Positions 1 to 7,554 of a stretch of 16,665 nucleotides of DNA are shown one piece after another. Positions within the stretch are counted from its first letter, which is position 1. The number at the start of each line of letters is the position of its first letter. This DNA comes from Woeseiaceae bacterium (lineage in GTDB: Bacteria > Pseudomonadota > Gammaproteobacteria > Steroidobacterales > Woeseiaceae): assembly GCA_013138675.1 (NCBI GenBank), contig WTCH01000048.1:1-16665 (forward strand), read 5' to 3'. The notes beneath the pieces were generated by a model. The model ran no database searches. It had not been told where the DNA came from and saw only the letters and a list, made by a program, of their open reading frames with translations. The position numbers were made by a program, and so were the translations under genes.

Positions 1-17
1 TCGACTAGGAGCTGATC

Positions 18-368
18 ATGAGTGAACAAGATTGCCTGTTTTGCAAGATACTCAATGGTGACGTCCCTGCGGATATCGTCTACGAGTCGGATTCGGCAAT
101 TGCTTTCCGTGACGTCAGTCCGCAGGCGCCCACGCATGTCCTGGTTATACCGCGCAAACACATTGCGACGATCAATGACCTTGGCGAGGATGACCAGGAA
201 ATCGTCGGAAGCCTGTATCTCGCGGCGAAAGACATTGCGCGTGCAGAAGGGTTATCCGATGAAGGTTATCGGGCGGTGATGAACTGCAACGAAGGCGCCG
301 GGCAATCAGTCTTCCACATACACCTGCATGTGCTCGGGGGCAGGGCTCTCAGTTGGCCTCCGGGCTAG
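18..368 (+). CDS. hinT: HIT-family (HINT-type) nucleotide hydrolase
   Basis: This is a 116-residue histidine-triad protein. The family hydrolyses adenosine phosphoramidates and aminoacyl-AMP in the cytoplasm. The sequence shows an N-terminal C-x2-C (C6, C9) in the CLFCKI opening typical of bacterial HINTs, and a HIT triad H100-x-H102-x-H104 followed by a short LSWPPG tail. The central H102 is the expected nucleophile. The length matches E. coli HinT, so the gene looks complete. The ATG is preceded by AGGAG at a normal distance, which fixes the start. Its TAG stop lies inside a CTAG tetramer that also holds the stop of convergent rsgA. Upstream context is outside the window. The family assignment is secure; the in vivo substrate cannot be read from sequence. 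Confidence 0.95.
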   Translation: MSEQDCLFCKILNGDVPADIVYESDSAIAFRDVSPQAPTHVLVIPRKHIATINDLGEDDQEIVGSLYLAAKDIARAEGLSDEGYRAVMNCNEGAGQSVFHIHLHVLGGRALSWPPG

Positions 369-1264
369 CTCCTCTGGTCCAGCTTTTCGGTTAGAAACAG
401 CAGGCGTCGGTACGATTCGTAGCGCCGTGCGCTGATGATGTCATTCTCAACACCGGACTTGACTGCACAACCGGGCTCACGAAGGTGGCGGCAATTGGCG
501 AAGCGGCAGTCATGGCCGGCCTTCTCGATTTCACGAAATCCCATCACCACTGCGGGAATCGAGTCGAGCGCGGGTGCATAGTCGCGCACGCCGGGCGAGT
601 CGATTATCCGGCCTCCCTCCGGCAGGTCCAGCATCATCGAATTGACCGTCGTGTGTTTGCCTTCGCCCGTTTTCGTCGAAATTTCCTTGGTACGCTGCGT
701 CTGTCCACCCATGAGTACGTTGATGATGCTCGATTTGCCGACACCGGATTGGCCGACGATGATTGCTGTTTGATCCCGGATCACCTGATTCAGCTCTTCA
801 ATACCTGATTCTGTTTCCGCGCTGCAAAGCAGTACCGGGTAGCCAGATTGCGCGTAGTCGCCGAGGGCCTTCGTGGTTTCCACATCACCCGTTACGAGAT
901 CCGTCTTGTTGAATACGACAACCGAATCCACCCGCATATTTTCGGCGGCAGCGAGATAGCGGTCCAGAATAAACCAGTCAGGTTCGGGCGCAGCGGCAGC
1001 GACGACGATCAGAAGATCAACGTTGGCGGCCAAAACTTCGACCTTGCCACGCATGTTCGGGCGTGCAAGCGCGTTTTCGCGGTCACAAATACCAGTGATC
1101 AGCCATTCGCCTTCGTTGTCGATAGGCTCGGCGGTCACGTAGTCACCGCAGACCGGCTTCAGTTTCTTGCCCTTGATTCTCGCCTCGACTTCCGTGTCGT
1201 CTGCCAGTCGCAGCCGCATGCGTCGACTGTAAGTGGCAATAACCTGGGCTTGGGCTGTTGGCAT
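365..1264 (-). CDS. rsgA: Ribosome small subunit-dependent GTPase RsgA
   Basis: This 299-residue circularly permuted GTPase acts in late 30S subunit maturation. The GTPase motifs appear in the permuted order diagnostic of the family: G4 NKTD (119-122), G5 CSAE (147-150), P-loop GQSGVGKSS (171-179), the KHTT segment of G2 (203-206) and G3 DSPG (222-225). A zinc-knuckle C253-x4-C258-x-H260-x5-C266 follows, and an OB-fold region (about 5-75) precedes. The reading frame stays open upstream, but homology begins at this ATG, so I place the start here. There is no Shine-Dalgarno sequence; an extended -10 ends six bases before the ATG. It is divergent from orn, an arrangement common in gammaproteobacteria, and overlaps the HIT gene by 4 bp tail to tail. 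Confidence 0.95.
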   Translation of the reverse strand: MPTAQAQVIATYSRRMRLRLADDTEVEARIKGKKLKPVCGDYVTAEPIDNEGEWLITGICDRENALARPNMRGKVEVLAANVDLLIVVAAAAPEPDWFILDRYLAAAENMRVDSVVVFNKTDLVTGDVETTKALGDYAQSGYPVLLCSAETESGIEELNQVIRDQTAIIVGQSGVGKSSIINVLMGGQTQRTKEISTKTGEGKHTTVNSMMLDLPEGGRIIDSPGVRDYAPALDSIPAVVMGFREIEKAGHDCRFANCRHLREPGCAVKSGVENDIISARRYESYRRLLFLTEKLDQRS

Positions 1265-1270
1265 GCGGGC

Positions 1271-1279
1271 AGTATGCCA
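1271..1279 (-). promoter_or_regulatory. Putative extended -10 of leaderless rsgA
   Basis: Read on the minus strand this is TGG-CATACT, a TGN extended -10 whose hexamer matches TATAAT at four of six positions. It ends exactly six bases before the rsgA ATG. A start about seven bases past the hexamer would fall on the A of the ATG. No good -35 lies 16-18 bp upstream, which extended -10 promoters tolerate. The function is inferred from position and motif only. Confidence 0.45.
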
Positions 1280-1340
1280 GAAGCCATGGTCACTCAGGAC
1301 AGGTAAACTAGCGCTTGTACAGACGCACAAAGGGGATCGA

Positions 1341-1931
1341 ATGAACTCAGCGCAAGACGACAATGACCGCACCGGCAACCTGATCTGGATTGATCTGGAA
1401 ATGACGGGCCTCAATACCGAGTCCGATACCATTATCGAGATCGCGACTATCGTCACGGACAGGCACCTGAACGAGCTGGCCCAAGGTCCGGAACTTGCGA
1501 TTGGCCATTCCAAAGCGGTCATGGACGCGATGGACGACTGGAACACGCGTCACCATGGTGAATCGGGCCTCACGAAAAGAGTGCTCGGCAGCGATGTGAC
1601 GCTGCGGCAGGCGGAGCTCGCGACACTGGAGTTTCTGTCCGGTTGGGTCGATGCCGGTGTATCCCCGATGGCCGGCAACAGCATTTGCCAGGATCGGCGC
1701 TTTCTGGCCAGGGAAATGCCAGAGCTGGAGCGGTACTTTCACTATCGCAATCTCGATGTCAGCACGCTGAAAATTCTCGCACAGCAATGGGCGCCAGCCG
1801 TTGCTAGCGGTTTCAAGAAGGAATCCGGGCATCGGGCGCTCTCCGATATTCGCGATTCAATTGCGGAGCTGCAGTGGTATCGTTCCCGGCTGCTGGATCA
1901 GGACACGTTGAACTCGCCGCCATCGGAATGA
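1341..1931 (+). CDS. orn: Oligoribonuclease (DEDDh 3'-5' exonuclease)
   Basis: This 196-residue oligoribonuclease degrades RNA dinucleotides and very short oligonucleotides, including pGpG from cyclic-di-GMP turnover. All five DEDDh residues are present: D18 and E20 in IDLEMTG, D118 in SICQDRRF, H164 and D169 in GHRALSD. They are offset by a constant six residues from E. coli D12, E14, D112, H158 and D163. The frame is open further upstream, but the ATG here is preceded by AGGGGAT and starts the conserved region, so the longer start is rejected. Its TGA overlaps the next ATG as ATGA, suggesting coupled translation with the DUF938 gene. It is divergent from rsgA across a 76-bp gap. Confidence 0.97.
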   Translation: MNSAQDDNDRTGNLIWIDLEMTGLNTESDTIIEIATIVTDRHLNELAQGPELAIGHSKAVMDAMDDWNTRHHGESGLTKRVLGSDVTLRQAELATLEFLSGWVDAGVSPMAGNSICQDRRFLAREMPELERYFHYRNLDVSTLKILAQQWAPAVASGFKKESGHRALSDIRDSIAELQWYRSRLLDQDTLNSPPSE

Positions 1932-2539
1932 TCGAGAAACCCTACGCCGAAGCTACGGCTCGCAACAGCGAGGCAATTCTTGGCGCCATAGGCGCGGAGT
2001 TTCGTGACCTTGAGTCAATTCTCGAAATCGGCTCGGGCACGGGACAGCATGCAGTGTTCTTTTGCCTGGCAATGCATCATCTCGTCTGGCAGACCAGCGA
2101 CGTGCCCGGCAACCATGGGGGTATCAGGGCGTGGCTCGCCGATGCGTCATTGTCCAATGTACTCGAGCCGCTGGCGCTCGACGTACTTAACGCTGAGTTG
2201 CCCCACGAGCGCTACGACGGTGTCTTCTCGGCCAACACAGCTCACATCATGAACCCTGAGGCGGTGGAAGAGATGTTCACGCTCGTCGCGGCGGTTTTGC
2301 AGGACAGCGGGGTTTTTGTCCTGTACGGTCCTTTTCGGCAGGGCGGGCGATTCAATACGCCGAGCAATGCAGATTTTCATCGGTCCTTGCGACAGCGTGA
2401 CCCTGGTATGGGTATTCGGCACCTTGAGGAACTTGACAGTCTTGGCCAACGTGGTGGAATGCGTCGAGTTCGTCTGTACGCAATGCCGGCGAACAACAAT
2501 CTTGCCGTGTGGGTGAAAGACGGAGGTGTCGCGACATGA
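1928..2539 (+). CDS. DUF938 family, methyltransferase-like protein
   Basis: This 203-residue protein belongs to DUF938, a family with a class I SAM-dependent methyltransferase fold and no well-established substrate. The glycine-rich SAM-binding motif LEIGSGTGQH is at 32-41. Family hallmarks follow: SANTAHIM (101-108), LYGPF (132-136), RDPGMGIR (157-164) and MPANN (186-190). The start is the ATG embedded in ATGA with the orn stop. An upstream start would overlap orn by about 58 bases and lacks homology support. The gene is itself coupled by ATGA to the following GFA gene. The fold assignment is firm; activity, substrate and any tie to RNA turnover through orn are unknown. Confidence 0.9.
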   Translation: MIEKPYAEATARNSEAILGAIGAEFRDLESILEIGSGTGQHAVFFCLAMHHLVWQTSDVPGNHGGIRAWLADASLSNVLEPLALDVLNAELPHERYDGVFSANTAHIMNPEAVEEMFTLVAAVLQDSGVFVLYGPFRQGGRFNTPSNADFHRSLRQRDPGMGIRHLEELDSLGQRGGMRRVRLYAMPANNNLAVWVKDGGVAT

Positions 2540-2919
2540 CGCTTCACAAGGGCGGTTGCCATTGCGGCAAGGTGCGTTTCGAAGTGACTGCGCCCGCGGA
2601 TATTGAGGTGAGCAAATGCAACTGCAGCATTTGCCGGATGACGGGATACCTCCACTTGATCGTGTCGGAAAACGACTTTCACCTGATGAGTGGCAAGGAC
2701 GATATTGAGACATACACATTCAACACCGGCGTTGCAAAGCACTGTTTCTGCAGGCATTGCGGAATCAAGTCATATTACGTTCCTCGATCACATCCGAATG
2801 GTGTCAGCGTGAATGCAAATTGTCTCGATACAGATTCCATAACGTCGCTCAATGTGACAGAATTCGACGGCGCACACTGGGAAGAGAATATCCATGAGCT
2901 GTCGCCGATAAGCGACTGA
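2536..2919 (+). CDS. GFA/CENP-V family zinc-binding protein
   Basis: This 127-residue protein belongs to the GFA family (glutathione-dependent formaldehyde-activating enzyme-like; also called CENP-V). Zinc-ligand cysteines are all visible: GGCHCG (C8, C10), CNCSIC (C28, C30, C33) and CFCRHCG (C70, C72, C75). The family fold binds structural and catalytic zinc, and the founding member was described as combining glutathione and formaldehyde. Most bacterial paralogues have no assigned substrate, so I do not assign one. The start ATG overlaps the DUF938 stop as ATGA. It is the last gene of the orn set; an AT-rich gap and a new gene on the same strand follow, with no clear terminator hairpin. Confidence 0.9.
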   Translation: MTLHKGGCHCGKVRFEVTAPADIEVSKCNCSICRMTGYLHLIVSENDFHLMSGKDDIETYTFNTGVAKHCFCRHCGIKSYYVPRSHPNGVSVNANCLDTDSITSLNVTEFDGAHWEENIHELSPISD

Positions 2920-2953
2920 TTTAAAAAATTATTTCCTCTGATAAACGACGACT

Positions 2954-3631
2954 ATGAAACTGACATCCAGCATTCTGGCTTTTAGCCTTTTGATTATCTT
3001 TCCGGCGACCCAGGTCCAGGCGGAACCCATGTGGGTGAGCGACCAATTTGAGGTCATGCTGCGCACCGGTCCGAGTACCAGCAACGCGATAGAGCGCATT
3101 CTGCCAAGTGGCACGGCCCTTGAGCTCGTTGAACGCGATGATGACGCCGGCTACGCGCGAGTGCGCACCGCGGCAGGTACCGAGGGTTGGGTCCTGACGC
3201 GCTACCTGATGGACGAGCCAAGCGCTCGTGAGCAATTGGAAGCACTGACAAGTCGACTGACAAGCGTGGCGGCGCAGGGCAGTTCCCTGACGTCCCAGCT
3301 TGACGCTGTGCAGGGCGAGTACGATTCAGCATCGCGGCAAATTGCGACGCTCGAGAATGAAAAACGCCGACTCGAAGGGGAACTTGCCGAGATCAAACGT
3401 ACGGCGGCAAACGTACTCGCGATCAACAATCAGAACAAGGAACTTCGTGACCAGCTGGCAAATGCCGAAATTCAGGCAGCAACACTCGAGCAGCAGAATC
3501 GCGAGCTGACCGGCCAGACAACTCGTTACTGGTTTATGACGGGCGCAATGGTTCTCGTCGTCGGAATGATCCTGGGTATTTGGCTACCGAGAATCCGCTG
3601 GCAACGAAAATCACGATACGACCGGTTCTAG
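2954..3631 (+). CDS. SH3-domain membrane protein, YgiM/TIGR04211 type
   Basis: This 225-residue envelope protein has the order: signal peptide (1-23, cleavage expected after VQA), bacterial SH3 domain (about 24-90, with RTGPS and EGWVLTRYL), a long coiled coil (about 92-190), one transmembrane helix (about 192-210) and a short arginine/lysine-rich tail. This is the architecture of E. coli YgiM, whose role is poorly defined. The SH3 and coiled coil should lie in the periplasm with the tail in the cytoplasm. The start is fixed by the signal peptide, but no Shine-Dalgarno sequence is evident. A weak TGATAAACG lies just before the ATG, so it could be a further leaderless candidate. It ends in a CTAG shared with the stop of ppsA. 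Confidence 0.88.
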   Translation: MKLTSSILAFSLLIIFPATQVQAEPMWVSDQFEVMLRTGPSTSNAIERILPSGTALELVERDDDAGYARVRTAAGTEGWVLTRYLMDEPSAREQLEALTSRLTSVAAQGSSLTSQLDAVQGEYDSASRQIATLENEKRRLEGELAEIKRTAANVLAINNQNKELRDQLANAEIQAATLEQQNRELTGQTTRYWFMTGAMVLVVGMILGIWLPRIRWQRKSRYDRF

Positions 3632-5991
3632 ACGGATTCACCAGCGAGAAATAACCACGTCTCGATAACGCTATCGGGATTCAATGACATGCTCTCGATA
3701 CCCTGGTCGAGCAGCCAGCGCGCAAGGTCCGGGTAATCCGATGGGCCCTGGCCGCAGATGCCAACGTATTTGCCTTGCTTCTTGCAGGCGGCGATGGTCA
3801 TAGCCAATAGCGCCTTGACGGCGTCGTCTCGTTCATCGAAGTCATCGGCTACCAGTGCAGAGTCACGGTCGAGCCCGAGCGTGAGCTGCGTCATATCATT
3901 AGAGCCAATCGACATGCCGTCGAACATTTCGAGGTATTGATCGGCCAGCAGGGCATTGGTCGGCAACTCCGACATCATGATGACTTTCAGGTCGTCCTTG
4001 CCGCGTTCCAGACCATTCTCTGCCATCAGGTCGATGACTTTGCGAGCCTGCGCTACCGTTCGCACAAACGGAATCATGACCTGAACATTCCTGAGGCCCA
4101 TATCATTTCGAACCTTGCGAATCGCGGCACACTCAAGCTCGAAGCAGGGTCGAAAGCTCTCGGCGACGTAGCGGCCGGCGCCGCGAAAGCCCAGCATAGG
4201 GTTCTCTTCATCAGGTTCGTATCGCTCGCCGCCAATCAGGTTGGCATACTCGTTTGATTTAAAATCTGACATGCGAACGATGACCGGCTCGGGGCTGAAG
4301 GCCGCGGCAATGGTGCTGACGCCTTCGGCGAGTTTGTCTATGAAGAATTTCACCGGATCCTCATAGCCGGCCATTTGGTCGTCAATGGCTGCACGCGTGT
4401 CGCTGTCGAGATTGTCATACTCGAGCAATGCCTGCGGGTGCACGCCGATCATCCGGTTAATGATGAACTCGAGTCTCGCCAAACCAACGCCTCGATTGGG
4501 AATGTTGGCGAAATCAAATGCGCGGTCCGGGTTACCAACATTCATCATTAGCTTGACCGGGATATCGGGTAACGAGTCGAGTTCGATGAGCGTCTCGTCG
4601 AAATCGAGCTGACCGTCGTAGACGTATCCTTCATCACCTTCCGCACAGCTGACGGTTACATCCCGGCCATCGGCAATGGCCTCTGTTGCACTACCACAGC
4701 CTACGACTGCAGGAATACCAAGTTCGCGCGCAATAATCGCTGCATGGCAGGTGCGTCCGCCGCGATTGGTAACGATCGCTGCGGCGCGCTTCATGACCGG
4801 TTCCCAGTCAGGGTCCGTCATGTCAGAAACGAGCACGTCTCCAGGCTGAATTCGGTTCATTTCGCTGACGTCGCGGATTACCTTGGCTGTACCGACCCCA
4901 ATTTTGTGACCGATGCTACGTCCGTGGATGATCACTTCAGAGCGTTTCTTCAGTGTGAAGCGCTGGATAGTTCGGCCGCTGCGGCTCTGCACTGTCTCTG
5001 GCCTTGCCTGCAGGATGTACAACTTGCCATCGTTGCCGTCTTTGCCCCACTCGATGTCCATCGGGCGGTCATAGTGTTTCTCAATGGTCACGGCCATACG
5101 GGCCAGTTCGATGATGTCGTCGTCGCTGATAGAGAACGACACGCTGTCGGCCTCGTCAACATCGATCGTTTCGACCGTCTTACCGGGCGTCAGATCGTCG
5201 CTGTAGACCATCTTGATCGCCTTGCTACCGATATTCTTACGCAGAATTGGATGATGCCCGCTTTCGAGCGCAGGCTTGTATACGTAGAACTCATCAGGGT
5301 TTACGGCACCCTGTACCACGGTCTCCCCGAGGCCATAAGATGCAGTGATAAATACCGCATCCCGAAAGCCGGTTTCGGTGTCCAGTGTAAAAATGACGCC
5401 GGCTGAACCGACGTCGCTGCGCACCATGGTTTGCACACCAACCGAAAGAGCCACGACTTTGTGGTCAAAACCCTGGTGTACCCGGTAGGCGATTGCACGG
5501 TCGTTGTAAAGCGATGCAAAAACCTGGTGCATTGCGTCAATAAGATGATCCAGGCCTCGGACATTCAGGAATGTCTCTTGCTGGCCGGCGAACGATGCGT
5601 CCGGCAGGTCCTCGGCAGTGGCCGAAGACCGTACTGCCACAGCAATGTCCACGCCCCCGGACATTTCGTCCCACGCCGCTTGGATATCTGTTCGCAGGCG
5701 ATCGGGCAGGGGGGTCTCGAGTATCCACTGCCGAACTGTCTCTCCGGCCTTGATGAGCGCGTCGATATCATCGACATCGAGGTCGTCCAACACCGCAGAT
5801 ATTCGTTGATCCAGCCCGTCCGTTGCAAGAAAATCCCGATAGGCTGCGGCGGTCGTTGCAAACCCGCCAGGAACCGTGACCCCCAGGTTGCTGAGGTTGG
5901 AGATCATTTCCCCGAGAGAGGCATTCTTGCCGCCTACAATCTCAACATCGTTCATACCAAGCTCAGCGAGCTTGATGACGTATGGCTCCAA
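3628..5991 (-). CDS. ppsA: Phosphoenolpyruvate synthase
   Basis: This 787-residue enzyme converts pyruvate, ATP and water to PEP, AMP and phosphate, opening gluconeogenesis from C3 compounds. An N-terminal ATP-grasp domain has GGKNASLGEM (20-29) and RSSATAEDLPDASFAGQQET (121-140). The swivelling phosphohistidine domain has GGRTCHAAI with H416 as the phosphorylated residue and T414 as the expected PpsR target. The C-terminal PEP/pyruvate domain ends with GICGQGPSD (cysteine about 746). Length matches E. coli PpsA (about 792). The start codon is TTG: AAGGGAG lies six bases before it, no upstream ATG is in frame, and homology starts within a few residues. It is divergent from ppsR and shares a 4-bp CTAG end with the SH3 gene. 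Confidence 0.96.
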   Translation of the reverse strand: MEPYVIKLAELGMNDVEIVGGKNASLGEMISNLSNLGVTVPGGFATTAAAYRDFLATDGLDQRISAVLDDLDVDDIDALIKAGETVRQWILETPLPDRLRTDIQAAWDEMSGGVDIAVAVRSSATAEDLPDASFAGQQETFLNVRGLDHLIDAMHQVFASLYNDRAIAYRVHQGFDHKVVALSVGVQTMVRSDVGSAGVIFTLDTETGFRDAVFITASYGLGETVVQGAVNPDEFYVYKPALESGHHPILRKNIGSKAIKMVYSDDLTPGKTVETIDVDEADSVSFSISDDDIIELARMAVTIEKHYDRPMDIEWGKDGNDGKLYILQARPETVQSRSGRTIQRFTLKKRSEVIIHGRSIGHKIGVGTAKVIRDVSEMNRIQPGDVLVSDMTDPDWEPVMKRAAAIVTNRGGRTCHAAIIARELGIPAVVGCGSATEAIADGRDVTVSCAEGDEGYVYDGQLDFDETLIELDSLPDIPVKLMMNVGNPDRAFDFANIPNRGVGLARLEFIINRMIGVHPQALLEYDNLDSDTRAAIDDQMAGYEDPVKFFIDKLAEGVSTIAAAFSPEPVIVRMSDFKSNEYANLIGGERYEPDEENPMLGFRGAGRYVAESFRPCFELECAAIRKVRNDMGLRNVQVMIPFVRTVAQARKVIDLMAENGLERGKDDLKVIMMSELPTNALLADQYLEMFDGMSIGSNDMTQLTLGLDRDSALVADDFDERDDAVKALLAMTIAACKKQGKYVGICGQGPSDYPDLARWLLDQGIESMSLNPDSVIETWLFLAGESV

Positions 5992-5997
5992 TGCTTA

Positions 5998-6004
5998 CTC
6001 CCTT
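5998..6004 (-). promoter_or_regulatory. Shine-Dalgarno that fixes the TTG start of ppsA
   Basis: Read on the minus strand this is AAGGGAG with a six-base spacer before the TTG at 5991. The next methionine (residue 13) would remove conserved sequence, so the ribosome binding site and homology agree on the TTG start. Confidence 0.8.
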
Positions 6005-6052
6005 GTGTTCCCCAGCAGGACATGGACAATCGATCGAAGGGGAATTCTGTCT

Positions 6053-6877
6053 ATGAATGAACGCACCGTATTTTTTCTGTCGGACCAGACCGGGGTCACT
6101 GCTGAGACTCTGGGCCACAGCCTGATTACGCAGTTCGATAGCCAAGGCTATCGGCAAGTGACTTTGCCATTTATAGATTCCGAAGACAAGGCACGAGAAG
6201 CGGTCCGAAAAATCGACGAATCCGGTGCCGCAGATACGTCTCGCCCTATCGTATTTTCTACGCTCGTGCAGCCGGATTTGCGCAAGATCGTCAAAGAGGC
6301 GAGTGGCCTGCATCTCGATATATTTGATGTATTTCTGGAACCGCTTGAGGCGGAGCTGAACCAGAAACCGTCACATGAGTCGGGTCGGGCGCACGGCATG
6401 AGTGACATCAATGCCTACATGAAACGCATCGAAGCGACGAACTTCGCGCTTGCCAATGACGATGGTGGCGTCAGCCGAAACTATGAGATGGCGGATGTGA
6501 TTCTGGTTGGCGTATCCAGGTCGGGAAAGACACCGACATGCCTCTATCTTGCTCTGCAATACGGTGTGTATGCCGCAAATTATCCACTGACAGAAGAAGA
6601 CTTCGAATCCGGGCAGTTGCCGGACTTCCTGAAGCAACATACGAGCAAACTGTTCGGCTTGACGATTACACCGCAGCGTCTGCAGCAAATCCGCAAAGAG
6701 CGCAGGCCAATGGGTCGATATTCGTCGCCACAGCAGGTTCGTTACGAACTGCGAGAGTCGGAGAAAATATTCAAACGGCTCAGCATACCGTACGTCGATA
6801 CGACGGAGTTCTCGATCGAAGAAATATCAAGCCGAATACTCGATAGTACCGGTGTAGATCGTCGAGTGCGACCCTGA
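6053..6877 (+). CDS. ppsR: PEP synthase regulatory kinase/pyrophosphorylase
   Basis: This 274-residue protein belongs to the DUF299 family of bifunctional regulators. They inactivate PEP synthase by ADP-dependent phosphorylation of a threonine near the catalytic histidine and reactivate it by phosphate-dependent dephosphorylation. The unusual P-loop GVSRSGKT is at 153-160, preceded by the family opening FFLSDQTGVTAETLG (7-21), with FSTLVQPDLR (68-77) between them. Length matches E. coli PpsR (277). The frame is open back into ppsA, but the ATG here is preceded by GAAGGGG and starts the family homology. It is divergent from its target ppsA with about 60 bp between start codons, so shared regulation is plausible. 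Confidence 0.96.
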   Translation: MNERTVFFLSDQTGVTAETLGHSLITQFDSQGYRQVTLPFIDSEDKAREAVRKIDESGAADTSRPIVFSTLVQPDLRKIVKEASGLHLDIFDVFLEPLEAELNQKPSHESGRAHGMSDINAYMKRIEATNFALANDDGGVSRNYEMADVILVGVSRSGKTPTCLYLALQYGVYAANYPLTEEDFESGQLPDFLKQHTSKLFGLTITPQRLQQIRKERRPMGRYSSPQQVRYELRESEKIFKRLSIPYVDTTEFSIEEISSRILDSTGVDRRVRP

Positions 6878-6940
6878 TTTTCTGCATTTGTGACGCGGTT
6901 CTGGAATACAAATTGCACGCCTTTTGCGCGTTGATCGCTG

Positions 6941-6949
6941 TGCTATATT
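6941..6949 (+). promoter_or_regulatory. Extended -10 of leaderless DUF1249 gene
   Basis: TGC-TATATT is a TGN extended -10 with a five-of-six hexamer. It ends six bases before the ATG at 6956, so transcription is predicted to begin at or within a base of the start codon. No Shine-Dalgarno sequence is present in the six-base spacer GGCTGC. The -35 region is poor. This is the best of three such sites in the window. Confidence 0.6.
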
Positions 6950-6955
6950 GGCTGC

Positions 6956-7411
6956 ATGTTGCTTGATTACCAACTCGTTCCACAGACGATCGTCAAACCG
7001 CAAAGTTTCGTTGGTTTGATGGCGATGTATGAGAGTAACTACCTGCGACTGATGCGGTTGATTCCCGAACTTGAGCGACTTGACGGCTGCTTTCGTTCCC
7101 GCGTCGCTGGCGATTGCGAGTTGTTTGTCGACGTTCTTGAGCGGTGTCGCTATACCGTCACGCTCTCGCTCACGTATTTCTTTGAGGGCGAGAACGGTCG
7201 CGTCGCTGACCCGGACATGACAGTACGCGCCTACCTTGATGGGCGCCTGGCAGAGGCTATGAGCCTGTCAGGAAATCATCGCCATTCCGAGTTCCGGCGA
7301 TTAGCCAAGGCGCACCGTGCAGAACTGAATGCGCGATGGCAACGCAATGTTGTCCTGAGCAAGTGGCTTGAGTATCTCTCAGACCAGGGTCACCTGGTTC
7401 TGGAGCGTTAG
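6956..7411 (+). CDS. DUF1249 (YqiB-like) protein
   Basis: This 151-residue cytoplasmic protein resembles the DUF1249/YqiB family, whose function is not established. Visible family features are the N-terminal helix with ANY-like MYESNYLRLMRLIPEL (24-39), a beta-rich middle with DPDMTVRAYLDGRLAEAM, and a C-terminal NVVLSKWLEYLSDQGH segment. In E. coli yqiB sits between nudF and cpdA; neither neighbour is here, so the gene has been separated from that context. The ATG fits the family start, although methionines at residues 22 and 24 are alternatives that would cut into the conserved helix. There is no Shine-Dalgarno sequence, and the extended -10 six bases upstream suggests leaderless translation. 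Confidence 0.85.
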   Translation: MLLDYQLVPQTIVKPQSFVGLMAMYESNYLRLMRLIPELERLDGCFRSRVAGDCELFVDVLERCRYTVTLSLTYFFEGENGRVADPDMTVRAYLDGRLAEAMSLSGNHRHSEFRRLAKAHRAELNARWQRNVVLSKWLEYLSDQGHLVLER

Positions 7412-7554
7412 CCGGTCCGGAATTACCTTTGAAAGCAGTTAGCTAAACTGTCGATTCAGTCAGAGATTCCCCGCACGTCTGTTGTCATCATATCGTTCGA
7501 TAACAGTGTAGTTCTGGCGTCTTACGCGCTGAGTTATGTAAAGAGGGATGCTGG

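Noticed and set aside
1..17. Possible end of an upstream gene before the HIT gene
   Set aside because: Seventeen bases contain stop triplets in two frames but nothing to show which, if any, is coding.
1265..1546. 94-residue N-terminal extension of RsgA
   Set aside because: It would overlap orn head to head on the opposite strand. RsgA homology begins at the ATG at 1264, and an extended -10 sits just before that ATG.
4744..5406. 220-codon plus-strand open frame opposite ppsA
   Set aside because: It lies wholly inside a certain gene on the other strand, has no ribosome binding site or recognisable domain, and its composition is that of a reverse-complement shadow.
5876..6052. 59-residue N-terminal extension of PpsR
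   Set aside because: It reads back through the divergent ppsA start. The ATG at 6053 has a ribosome binding site and matches the family start.
7491..7502. TATCG-TT-CGATA inverted repeat before the coiled-coil gene
   Set aside because: The arms are only 5 bp and no promoter boxes align with it, so it is within chance expectation.
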